Below are positions 24,597 to 32,117 of a stretch of DNA of 34,880 bases, piece by piece. Positions within the stretch are counted from its first letter, which is position 1. Every line of letters begins with the position of its first letter. Position numbers and translations under genes: made by a program. Below the pieces are notes generated by a model. The model was not told the origin of the DNA and ran no database searches. It saw only the letters and a list, made by a program, of their open reading frames with translations. The stretch is from NCBI GenBank assembly GCA_016932895.1, contig JAFGCA010000752.1, forward strand, positions 1 through 34,880, in the 5' to 3' direction. Origin of the DNA: Sedimentisphaerales bacterium. Its GTDB lineage: Bacteria > Planctomycetota > Phycisphaerae > Sedimentisphaerales > SG8-4.

Positions 24597-26213
24597 ATGA
24601 AAGATCTCGAACGACGAAAACGCGTCATGCAGCGGTCGATAAAGCTGGGCCATTGCATTTGCGATCCCAAACTGCCCTGCCCTTGTCCCGTCTTTAAGGA
24701 AAAGAACGTCTGCTCCTGTGCCGGGGAGCGGCTCGAAAACCCAACCGGCGCGGTGCGCCTGACACAAATCGTGGAGAAGGCGGGCTGCGCCTCGAAGATC
24801 GACCAGGCGTTCCTCAAAGAGGTTCTGCACGGCTTGCCGGCGCCGGACGATCCGCGCGTCCTGGTGGGCGTGCCGGCCGGCGACGACGCCGGCATCTACG
24901 ACATGGGCGACGGCAAGGCCCTGGTCCAGACGGTGGACGTATTCACCCCGTCGGTCGACGATCCCTACACGTTCGGACAGATCGCGGCCGCCAACTCGGT
25001 CAGTGACATCTACGCCATGGGCGGCACGCCGCTGACGGCGCTGTCGGTGATCGGGTTCCCCGTGCGCAAGATTCCGGATAAGGCGATGTCCGAGATGCTC
25101 GCGGGCGGCCTCGACAAAATGAAAGAGGCCGGCGTCGCCGTCATCGGGGGCCACAGCATCAACGATGCCGAGATCAAGGCGGGCTTTGCGGTGACGGGCC
25201 TGATCGACAAGGACAAGGTCGTGACCAACGCCGGTGCGCAGGTCGGCGACGTGCTCGTTCTGACCAAGCCGTTAGGCACGGGGATCGTGGCCTTCGCCTC
25301 CCAGATCGGCCGGGCCGAGCCGGACAGTGTCGAGGCTATCGCCGAATCGATGACGACCCTGAACAAGGAGGCCTCGCGCCTGATGGTCGGGTTCGGCGCG
25401 CACGCCGCGACGGACGTTACGGGCTTCAGTCTCATGGGACACCTGGCGGAGATGGCCCGCTCCAGCGGCGTCGACGTCGAGGTGGTCTGGGACGACATTC
25501 CGCTGTTCCCGGGCGTGCTGGACTATGCGGCGGCGGGAATCCTGCCCGGCGCCACCGAGCGCAACAAGGAATCGTGCAGCCGCTACGTCGTGCCCGACGC
25601 GTCTCTGCCGGCGGAGATGGTCGATATGTGCTACGACGCCCAGACCTCGGGCGGCCTGCTGATCGCCATCGCCGAGGCGAAGGCCGATGCGTTTCTCGGC
25701 GCCCTGCACGAGGCGGGAGTCCCGCGTGCGACCGTGGTCGGGCGCATCAAAGGCAAAGGCGAAGGCCGGATCCATCTCGTCACGACCGGCACACGGGAAA
25801 TCCCCCGCGCCGATGCCGCTCCGGCGGCTCCGCAACCGGTCGAGCCAGCCGCCCCGCCGCAGGCAACCGCGCCGGTGACATCTGACGAAGAAGAGGTGGC
25901 CTGCTGCGCCGACGCCGTGGCGCCCGGCCCAGCCGCCGGTCCGCAGGGCTCCGAAATGGACCAGGTCAAGGCCCGGTTCAACGCGTTTCTCAGCGCCGCC
26001 GGCTCACCTCACGGCCTGGACGCCTACACGAAACAAGCCATGGCCATCGCCCTGTCGGTCGCCACCCGCTGCGAGCCCTGCTTGAAGATGCACCTGAAGA
26101 ACGCCCGCAAGAAGGGCTTTACCCAGGACGAGATCGACGAGGCCGCCTGGATGGGCATCAGCTTCGCCGGCTCGCCCGCCATGGTCTTTTACGAACAGAA
26201 CAAGAACCTCTGA
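24597..26213 (+). CDS. selD: selenophosphate synthase SelD fused to an AhpD-like CxxC domain
   Basis: A 538-residue protein that makes selenophosphate from selenide and ATP. ATG 24597 is chosen because AAGGGA lies 7 bases upstream. Residues 1-50 are an unusual Cys-rich extension with three C-x-C pairs (C20/C22, C28/C30, C39/C41). The SelD core starts at VRLTQIVEKAGCASKI with the catalytic position as Cys (C64) and K67, so SelD itself is not a selenoprotein. Further marks are GDDAGIYDMGDGKALVQTVD, ANSVSDIYAMGG, GGHSINDAEIKAGFAVTG, ATDVTGFSLMGHL and AQTSGGLLIA. After a Pro/Ala linker containing EEVACCAD comes an AhpD/carboxymuconolactone-decarboxylase-like domain: AIALSVATRCEPCLKMHLKNARKKGF with redox pair C492/C495, then AAWMGISFAGSPAMVFYEQ. 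I infer that this domain reduces or hands over the selenium substrate. Confidence 0.95.
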   Translation: MKDLERRKRVMQRSIKLGHCICDPKLPCPCPVFKEKNVCSCAGERLENPTGAVRLTQIVEKAGCASKIDQAFLKEVLHGLPAPDDPRVLVGVPAGDDAGIYDMGDGKALVQTVDVFTPSVDDPYTFGQIAAANSVSDIYAMGGTPLTALSVIGFPVRKIPDKAMSEMLAGGLDKMKEAGVAVIGGHSINDAEIKAGFAVTGLIDKDKVVTNAGAQVGDVLVLTKPLGTGIVAFASQIGRAEPDSVEAIAESMTTLNKEASRLMVGFGAHAATDVTGFSLMGHLAEMARSSGVDVEVVWDDIPLFPGVLDYAAAGILPGATERNKESCSRYVVPDASLPAEMVDMCYDAQTSGGLLIAIAEAKADAFLGALHEAGVPRATVVGRIKGKGEGRIHLVTTGTREIPRADAAPAAPQPVEPAAPPQATAPVTSDEEEVACCADAVAPGPAAGPQGSEMDQVKARFNAFLSAAGSPHGLDAYTKQAMAIALSVATRCEPCLKMHLKNARKKGFTQDEIDEAAWMGISFAGSPAMVFYEQNKNL

Positions 26214-26316
26214 CGAACAGCCCGCAAAAGATATCCTGAAACCGCTAATCAGGGGAAAGACAATAGGCTGGTCCAGAATTGACATTTGGGAAACCCGCAG
26301 GCTCAGCGTTCTATCG

Positions 26317-27459
26317 TTGATCGTGGTCAGTGTCGTAACCTTACTGTTCGGGCTCTGGCCTCTGGACTTCCTTTGCGAGAATCATGTCCGTTGGCTGGTC
26401 GGGCAAAACGGCATCCAGTTCTACACCCAGAGCCTCACAACGCAAAGATACACTGGCGGCGTCATTTACAGCGATTCGCCGGTCGAGCCTCGCACGGGGT
26501 CGCCTGCGTTTGTCCCCAGCACCATCGAGATCCACCTCGAATCACACGGGCAGAGCGATCGGGGCCTGATGCATATTGCCTCCTTCCATGACGGCTATCC
26601 GCGCTCGCCGCTGGTCATTGCCCAATGGAAGACCGAACTGGGAATACGCAGCAGAGACAATCGGAACCCGGCCCTCGATAGCTATCGTGAAACCGGACTG
26701 CATGACGGGCTCAACCTGAATGAGAAGAAACTGATCACGATCGCCTCCGGGCCCGAGCGCACCGACATCTATGTCAACGGCGAATTGGCCCGTTCCTGCA
26801 ACGTCGCGTCGCTGATCGGAGCGGGGCATTTCCGGGGCTACCTCAACGTGGGGAATTCGTCAATCGGGCACAACGCCTGGATTGGGAACCTGTACGGCCT
26901 GGCCCTGTACGATACGCTGTTGACACCGGAGCAAATCCGACAACACTACGAATTGTGGGCCGACGGATCGGCCGATCAGCTTGCCGCCGCAACCCCGGAG
27001 CCCGTGCTTTTGTACACCTTTGCCGAGCGATCCGGTGCTTTGGTGCACAACCAGATGGACGATGCAAACCACCTGATCATTCCTTCGAGATTCAAGCCCC
27101 TCCGCAAGCCCATCGTGGTGCGGTTCTGGCACGACATAGAGTGGGATAAAGCGGCCGTGAAGGACGTCCTCGTCAACATTTTCGGTTTCATCCCCTTTGC
27201 CTTGTGCCTGCTCCTCTTCCTGACGGCAAACACGCGCATGTCCGCCAGGCAGGCCGCCTTGCTGACCGTGCCGGCCTGCGCGATCCTGAGCCTCCTCATC
27301 GAAGTCACCCAGATCGCCCTGCCGACGCGGTCGCCGTCGTCACTCGACCTGCTGTGCAACACGGCGGGCGCCGTCCTGGGAGTCCTCGTGTTCCGCATGA
27401 TACGAATTCTGATAAACTCGCGCGCGGCGTGTCATCCTGAACGGAGCGCCGCGAAGTGA
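26317..27459 (+). CDS. LamG-domain and VanZ-like membrane protein
   Basis: A 380-residue frame from TTG 26317; it is open further upstream (including RIDIWETRRLSVLS), and no clear Shine-Dalgarno decides the start. The N-terminal helix is IVVSVVTLLFGLWPLDF. A concanavalin/LamG-type lectin fold follows: GGVIYSDSPV, STIEIHLESHG, ITIASGPERTDIYVNGELARS, AWIGNLYGLALYDTLLTPEQI, then YELWADG. The C-terminal VanZ-like part has helices VNIFGFIPFALCLLLFL, LLTVPACAILSLLIEVTQIAL, and SSLDLLCNTAGAVLGVLVFRMI. LamG-VanZ combinations occur in planctomycetes; function is unknown. The last nine residues (CHPERSAAK) are encoded by a dispersed repeat, so the native stop may have been replaced. Confidence 0.75.
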   Translation: MIVVSVVTLLFGLWPLDFLCENHVRWLVGQNGIQFYTQSLTTQRYTGGVIYSDSPVEPRTGSPAFVPSTIEIHLESHGQSDRGLMHIASFHDGYPRSPLVIAQWKTELGIRSRDNRNPALDSYRETGLHDGLNLNEKKLITIASGPERTDIYVNGELARSCNVASLIGAGHFRGYLNVGNSSIGHNAWIGNLYGLALYDTLLTPEQIRQHYELWADGSADQLAAATPEPVLLYTFAERSGALVHNQMDDANHLIIPSRFKPLRKPIVVRFWHDIEWDKAAVKDVLVNIFGFIPFALCLLLFLTANTRMSARQAALLTVPACAILSLLIEVTQIALPTRSPSSLDLLCNTAGAVLGVLVFRMIRILINSRAACHPERSAAK

Positions 27460-27505
27460 AGGATCTCTGGCCTGCAGGCTTGAGATCGCTTCGTTCCCGG
27501 CGAAT
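27430..27505. repeat. dispersed palindromic repeat (GTCATCCTGA...GAAGGATCTC type)
   Basis: GTCATCCTGAACGGAGC, then GAAGTGAAGGATCTC and the inverted GAGATCGCTTCGTTC, form an imperfect hairpin between two convergent genes. The string is familiar to me as a dispersed element in several soil and aquatic phyla. Here it supplies the VanZ gene's last codons. Confidence 0.55.
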
Positions 27506-27534
27506 CCCACCGCGAGGGTTTCGTGCGCCCCGTG

Positions 27535-28929
27535 CTACTGCGTCTCTGACACGAACCGCCCGCTTTTGATGCGGATGGTCGTGGAGACCGTTTTGGCGTC
27601 GAAAGGGTGCAGGCTGATTTTCGGCTCGATCGTGTAGGTCCCGTCGGCAAGCTGTTTTGGTATTCGCCACGAATACGCGCAGAAGGAGCTTCAGCCATAT
27701 TCCAGCTTCGCCTCGGCGACGATGTCACCGTCGGCATCCTTGATGAGCAGGGAAGCCGGGGGTTCGTGACGCGACCGGTCCTTGCGCAGGGTGCTGAACG
27801 TACCACCGTGAGCGTCTGCGATCAAGGGCTGCAAGCGGACCACGTCGCCCTCGCCGGTCGCGGCGGCCTCGACACGAACGTGCAAGGGCAGGACGTGGGG
27901 AAGCTGCGCCTCTACGCCGGGCAGAATAGTGACCTGCGGCCCTTCCGCGCGGTAACGCCCATAGGTGCTCCACACCTGCCCGTCGCCGTCGGTCAGTTCG
28001 AGCGAGACCGACTTTAGTTGATAGGTGCCCGCGATGGCTTCGGCCCTGTCGTCTTCGAACTCGATGCTCTGAAACTGCTTCGGGGCGCTCAAACCGGCGC
28101 TCTGTGTATTATCGACGGTTTTCAGGGTACACAGAAGCGGCGCGGCGGCCTCGATGCGGACGGTGCCGCCGTCGGGCGAGGCCTCGATTGTGTACCATTT
28201 GCCGCCGATCTGCGCGTACCGGGCGTAGGAAAAGGACTGCGGGCCGGCGTCCGTTTTTCGGAACTGGCCGTCGCCGTCGAGGTCGACGAAGAAACGATCC
28301 CCGCGAAACAGGCCCTGCTCGTAGTCGTTGAACAGGCCGTTGGAGTCCAGGTCCGCCAGCGCCACCTTGCACCGTTTGCCGTCGAAGAGCGCCTCGCCTA
28401 CCATGATCGACGAGTTGCGGCAGTTGGCGTGGACCTTCTCCACCGGGTGGTTGTCGCCCTTATACGGAAACGCGGAGAACTGGAACGAATACGGAATCTC
28501 CTTGCCACCGGCCCGAACAATGAGCTTCAACCGCACGGGCTCGACGTGCCGGGTCGAGCCCAGCTCGAACGCGAATTTCTCGCTCGCCGGGTCGAGGCGA
28601 TTGTCGTTGTCGAGGTCGGCGTAGACGGTGTCGTAGCCGCTGCCGGTGCCGCCGCTCTCGTCGATGACGAGGGTGTGGACGTTGTCGGCCGCGTCGCCGT
28701 ACTGGGCCGCGTAGTAAACCGGTTTGGCGGAGGCATACTTCGGCTCCGATGCGAGCGCCTCGTTGGGCTCGTCCAGCGGATAGAGCCATTGACAGTTGCC
28801 ATAGCCGGTCAGGCTCGTTACGTCATCCTTGTCATACACGGTCATTTCGACCGTCTGGGGCTCGACCGCCGCGACAGCGAGGCTCCCCCCCGCCAGGACG
28901 ACACACAGAAACGACAGCAGCTTTTCCAT
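27535..28929 (-). CDS. YSWR-family selenoprotein (Sec at residue 413), distant copy
   Basis: This encodes 464 residues when UGA 27693-27691 is read as Sec. ATG 28929 is preceded by GAGGGA. Residues 1-21 are a signal peptide (LLSFLCVVLAGGSLAVAA). EF-hand-like loops lie at about 104-115 (DLDNDNRLDP), 192-200 (DLDSNGLF) and 215-224 (VDLDGDGQF). The pre-UGA end is ASLLIKDADGDIVAEAKLEYG; the tail begins U-SSF-C-AYSWRIP and ends at TAG 27537-27535. The segment between U and C differs from the other members, yet the U-x3-C spacing and YSWR(I)P are kept. It stands alone, far from the other copies and converging on the LamG-VanZ gene, which argues against a recent local duplication. Function is unknown; Ca2+ binding and export are inferred. 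Confidence 0.86.
27660..27676 (-). promoter_or_regulatory. SECIS-like hairpin after UGA 27693
   Basis: Minus-strand stem GTATTCG/CGAATAC (7 bp) around a TGG loop, 14 bases after the UGA. Compared with GTACTCG/CGAGTAC in its paralogs, one C-G pair has become T-A by two compensatory changes. Confidence 0.75.
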
Positions 28930-29160
28930 CGTGTCCCTCAGTTGAATGGTTGAACAACCCGTACATTCCGCCTTTCTTTACAACTACAGTACCAAAACCC
29001 GGGCGCCGGCTCAAGCCGGAAATGGCGGCGCAGACACAATCATTCCCGCACAAGGCCGATGAATGACGGTTGACATCGCCGGGCGGACGTGTTTTCTTTT
29101 AGCAGTCATGTGAAATACGCGTACACACCCATTTTGTTGTGAGGTATGGGAATCCGGACA

Positions 29161-30693
29161 ATGAATCGCAGAGAGTTTCTTCGTAGCAGTTCGGCGCTGC
29201 TGGCGGCGTCTGCGTGGCCTCGCCTGGCGTACGGCCGTCAGAGCAGGCGGCCCAACATCATTTTCCTGCTGGCGGACCAGTTGCGGTACCGCTCCTGCGG
29301 TTACGCCGGGGACGCGCGCGCACACACGCCGCACCTGGACGCCATGGCGAAAGAAGGAGTGGACTTTCGCCAGACGGTCTCGCACATGCCGGTGTGCTCG
29401 GCCTATCGAGCCTCGCTCTTTACCGGCAAATACACCAGCAGCACCGGCATGGTGATCAACGAGCTGCGCCTGAATCCGAATCACAGGTGCCTGGGACACG
29501 TGCTCACGGACGCGGGCTACGAAACGGGATACATCGGCAAGTGGCACCTGTACGCCGATCAGTTGGGACACCACAACGAACCGCGCAACTCGTTCGTGCC
29601 GCGAGGCCCGCACCGGCTCGGCTTCGACGGCCTCTGGGCGGCCTACAATTTCCACCACGACTACTACGGCAGCTACTATCACACCGAATCGCCCGAGAAG
29701 ATCTTCTACGGGGACGACGTCTTCGAGCCCGACGCGCAAACAGAGATGGCGCTCGATTTCATCTCCGAAAAGGGCAAAAGCGACAAACCCTTCTTCCTGA
29801 TGGTCTCCTACGGAACGCCCCACGACCCGTGGGTCAAGAGCAACGTCCCGCAGAAATACTACGACATGTTCAAGGACGTCACGTTCGAGACGCCGCCGAA
29901 CTACTCCGACGAAATGGACCCCTACGGCGACGGCTGGTCGAACGTGAAGAAGAGCCCGAAGCAACTGGACGAGTGGATGCGCAACTACTACGCCATGACG
30001 GCCAATCTGGATTGGAACGTGGGGCGCGTCATCGAGGCGGTCGACCGGGCCGGATTGGGCGACGATACCCTCGTCGTGTTCAGCTCGGATCACGGAGAAA
30101 TGTTCGGCGGTCACGGCCGCATGAAAAAGAACATCTTCTACGAAGAGGCCGCGCGCGTGCCGTTTTTGATGCGCTGGAAGGGAACGATCCCGGCCGGTAG
30201 CATCTCGGATGCCTGCATGAACACGCCGGACATCATGCCCACCCTGCTCGGCCTGGCGGGCCTGCAACGGCAGATTCCGCGAGACGTCGAAGGGATGGAC
30301 CTCAGTCACCTCGCCCGGGGGGAAAGCGGCCCCGAACCGAAAGCCGCCTTTCTGATGAATACGGGCGCCTGTGCCGTCTGGGAGGACGGCCACGAGTGGC
30401 GGGCGCTGCGCGATTGCCGGTATACGTATGCCATCTTTCGAGGCGGCGGAAAGAAGAACCTGCCTCGCAAGGAGCTGCTCTTCGACAACATCAAAGACCC
30501 TTACCAGATGCGCGATCTCTCGGCCGACCCGGCGTACGACCGGACCCATCAGAAGTACAAGGCGATGCTGGCCCAAAAGATGAGCGACTTGAACGACACG
30601 TTCCCCGAATCCACCTGGTACCGGGGGCGATGGACCGACGGCAAACGCCGCATCGTAGCCAGCGCCCGGGGGCCCTTCGCCAAACGAGGCTGA
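29161..30693 (+). CDS. Tat-exported sulfatase (Cys type)
   Basis: A 510-residue sulfatase, probably acting on sulfated polysaccharide. ATG 29161 gives a Tat signal NRREFLRSSSALLAASAWP; ATG 29146 is also in frame. The metal site is NIIFLLADQ (D39). The formylglycine motif is C-S-A-Y-R (C79-R83, followed by ASLFTGKY), a C-x-A-x-R variant of C-x-P-x-R, so maturation by the aerobic FGE or an anaerobic radical-SAM enzyme would be needed. Other marks are GYIGKWHL, SYGTPHDPWVKS, FSSDHGEMFGGHGRMKK and VPFLMRWKG. It is the first of two sulfatases flanking a prepilin-like gene; specificity cannot be read from sequence. Confidence 0.93.
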   Translation: MNRREFLRSSSALLAASAWPRLAYGRQSRRPNIIFLLADQLRYRSCGYAGDARAHTPHLDAMAKEGVDFRQTVSHMPVCSAYRASLFTGKYTSSTGMVINELRLNPNHRCLGHVLTDAGYETGYIGKWHLYADQLGHHNEPRNSFVPRGPHRLGFDGLWAAYNFHHDYYGSYYHTESPEKIFYGDDVFEPDAQTEMALDFISEKGKSDKPFFLMVSYGTPHDPWVKSNVPQKYYDMFKDVTFETPPNYSDEMDPYGDGWSNVKKSPKQLDEWMRNYYAMTANLDWNVGRVIEAVDRAGLGDDTLVVFSSDHGEMFGGHGRMKKNIFYEEAARVPFLMRWKGTIPAGSISDACMNTPDIMPTLLGLAGLQRQIPRDVEGMDLSHLARGESGPEPKAAFLMNTGACAVWEDGHEWRALRDCRYTYAIFRGGGKKNLPRKELLFDNIKDPYQMRDLSADPAYDRTHQKYKAMLAQKMSDLNDTFPESTWYRGRWTDGKRRIVASARGPFAKRG

Positions 30694-30767
30694 TCTTCCC
30701 AATACGATCAGTATGGGCAAAAAGCCGCCCATCGGACGGTGTCGCTGAAAATCTCCCCGCTTGCGCG

Positions 30768-30876
30768 TGGCAGCGTCAAGCGCAGCTTGGCGATGGGGGT
30801 GTTGTCTGCTGCGTGTGACGCCATACGAGCCCCGAACGTTAAACCATCGCCAAGTCTTTCGGACTTGACGCTGCCA
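30768..30876. repeat. two-part inverted repeat
   Basis: TGGCAGCGTCAAG (30768-30780) with CTTGGCGATGG (30786-30796) is mirrored by CCATCGCCAAG (30844-30854) with CTTGACGCTGCCA (30864-30876). The whole can fold as a long hairpin with about 24 paired bases per arm, like a REP or MITE-type element. Confidence 0.6.
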
Positions 30877-31151
30877 CCCGGTGCTGTCCAGGGCCCAAAA
30901 CAATGATGCCCGAAAGATTGCCCAGCGCGGCCTTCGGCCGCAACCAAAGGGACTCTCGCCAAGAACGCCAAGAGCCCAAAGAAGGCCCCAACGAAAAGAC
31001 CCTTCAACCTTGGCGATCTTTGCGTCTTTGCGAGAGGCATGACTTTAATGTTCGCAGTGGCGTATCGACCTCTGCTGAAATTATCTGGAAAGAATTTCCA
31101 GTTGTTGCGAGTTAGTAGCACAGACACCCATCGCGCGGCTGCCTGCGGCTC

Positions 31152-31180
31152 TTGACAAATGCGTTCGCGGTGGATATCTT
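31152..31180 (+). promoter_or_regulatory. sigma70-like promoter upstream of prepilin-like gene
   Basis: Consensus TTGACA (31152-31157), a 17-base spacer and TATCTT (31175-31180), about 90 bases before the start codon. Confidence 0.6.
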
Positions 31181-31272
31181 GAAGTTTACGGATGCCGGGT
31201 GGGATCGTCTTGACGCCTCCGGCGATACCGGCAACGAAAACGTTTGACTGTCTCATGTTGGATGGCAGGGCT

Positions 31273-32046
31273 ATGAAGACAAGGGCATTCACACTCATCG
31301 AACTCCTGGTGGTGGTCGCGGTTATCGCGATCCTGATGGCCATCCTCATGCCGGCGATGCAGCGGGCCCGGGAGCAGGGCAAGCGGGCCGTGTGCCTGAG
31401 CAACGTCAAACAGTTCGGCCTGTCCTGGGTCATGTACGCCGACGAGAACGACCAGAAGCTCGTCAACTCCTGCACCGTTCCCGGCACCGAAGGACACCCC
31501 CCCGACAGGCTGGAGCCCTGCTGGCTCTACTTCCAGACCAGTTGGGACACGGATCGCTGTATCCAGGGGATCCTGGACGGAGCGATGTGGCCTTATGTCG
31601 AGCAGCTCAAGATCTACAAATGTCCCACCGGTATCCGAGGCGAGGTCAATACCTACATGATCACCGACGCGATGAACGGTGCGGAGACGCCCCTGGGAAT
31701 GCCTGTGGACCAGGCGCCACCCGGCGTCTACGTCAAGAGACGCACGGAGATCAAGCGACCGGGCGACCGCATGGTCTTCGTCGATGAGGGCAAGACCAGC
31801 CCGCAAAGCTGGACCATCTGGTACACCCGGGCCTCCTGGTGGGATATGCCGCCGGTGCGTCACGGTGACGGCACCAACTTCAGCTTCGCCGACGGACACG
31901 CCGAGTACTGGAAGTGGCAGGACGTACGGACCGTCAAATTAGCCAAGAATCCAGCCACCAATGGAGATCTCGTCGCCCTGTCCGACAATCCGGACATACA
32001 GCGGGTGCAGCGCGCCTTCTGGGGCCGCCTCGGCTACACGCCATAG
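31273..32046 (+). CDS. prepilin-like N-terminal methylation protein, planctomycete H-x-DG type
   Basis: A 257-residue protein. ATG 31273 is chosen because the type IV prepilin signal begins at once: KTRA then [33 protein letters not shown], cleaved before the Phe and N-methylated in the family. A soluble C-terminal domain follows ([20 protein letters not shown]) and ends with [24 protein letters not shown], the FADGH signature of the large planctomycete pseudopilin families (DUF1559-like and relatives). These are abundant paralogs in the phylum and are thought to be exported and surface-associated. It lies between two sulfatases, consistent with polysaccharide-utilisation clusters. Confidence 0.88.
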   Translation: MKTRAFTLIELLVVVAVIAILMAILMPAMQRAREQGKRAVCLSNVKQFGLSWVMYADENDQKLVNSCTVPGTEGHPPDRLEPCWLYFQTSWDTDRCIQGILDGAMWPYVEQLKIYKCPTGIRGEVNTYMITDAMNGAETPLGMPVDQAPPGVYVKRRTEIKRPGDRMVFVDEGKTSPQSWTIWYTRASWWDMPPVRHGDGTNFSFADGHAEYWKWQDVRTVKLAKNPATNGDLVALSDNPDIQRVQRAFWGRLGYTP

Positions 32047-32117
32047 ACGGTTGCACCGGCGGCGAAACGCTCTGCGACTCCATCGAATCAATCGAAAAAG
32101 CGAAGTGGAGGGCACGA

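Larger units (their letters stand above)
30694..31272. other. repeat-bearing intergenic region after sulfatase
   Basis: No convincing gene is seen in these 579 bases. They hold a small hairpin right after the sulfatase stop (ATGGGC 30713-30718 with GCCCAT 30727-30732), a larger inverted repeat, a low-information stretch (AAGAACGCCAAGAGCCCAAAG), and the promoter of the downstream gene. Confidence 0.6.

Noticed and set aside
24663..24792. selD as a selenoprotein
   Set aside because: The catalytic position reads AGCASKI with TGC, so Cys is encoded.
23282..24895. 537-codon minus-strand open frame
   Set aside because: Shadow of the reductase subunit, activator and selD start; composition is Arg/Ser/Ala-rich noise.
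29011..30903. 630-codon minus-strand open frame over the first sulfatase
   Set aside because: Antisense to a sulfatase with complete catalytic motifs.
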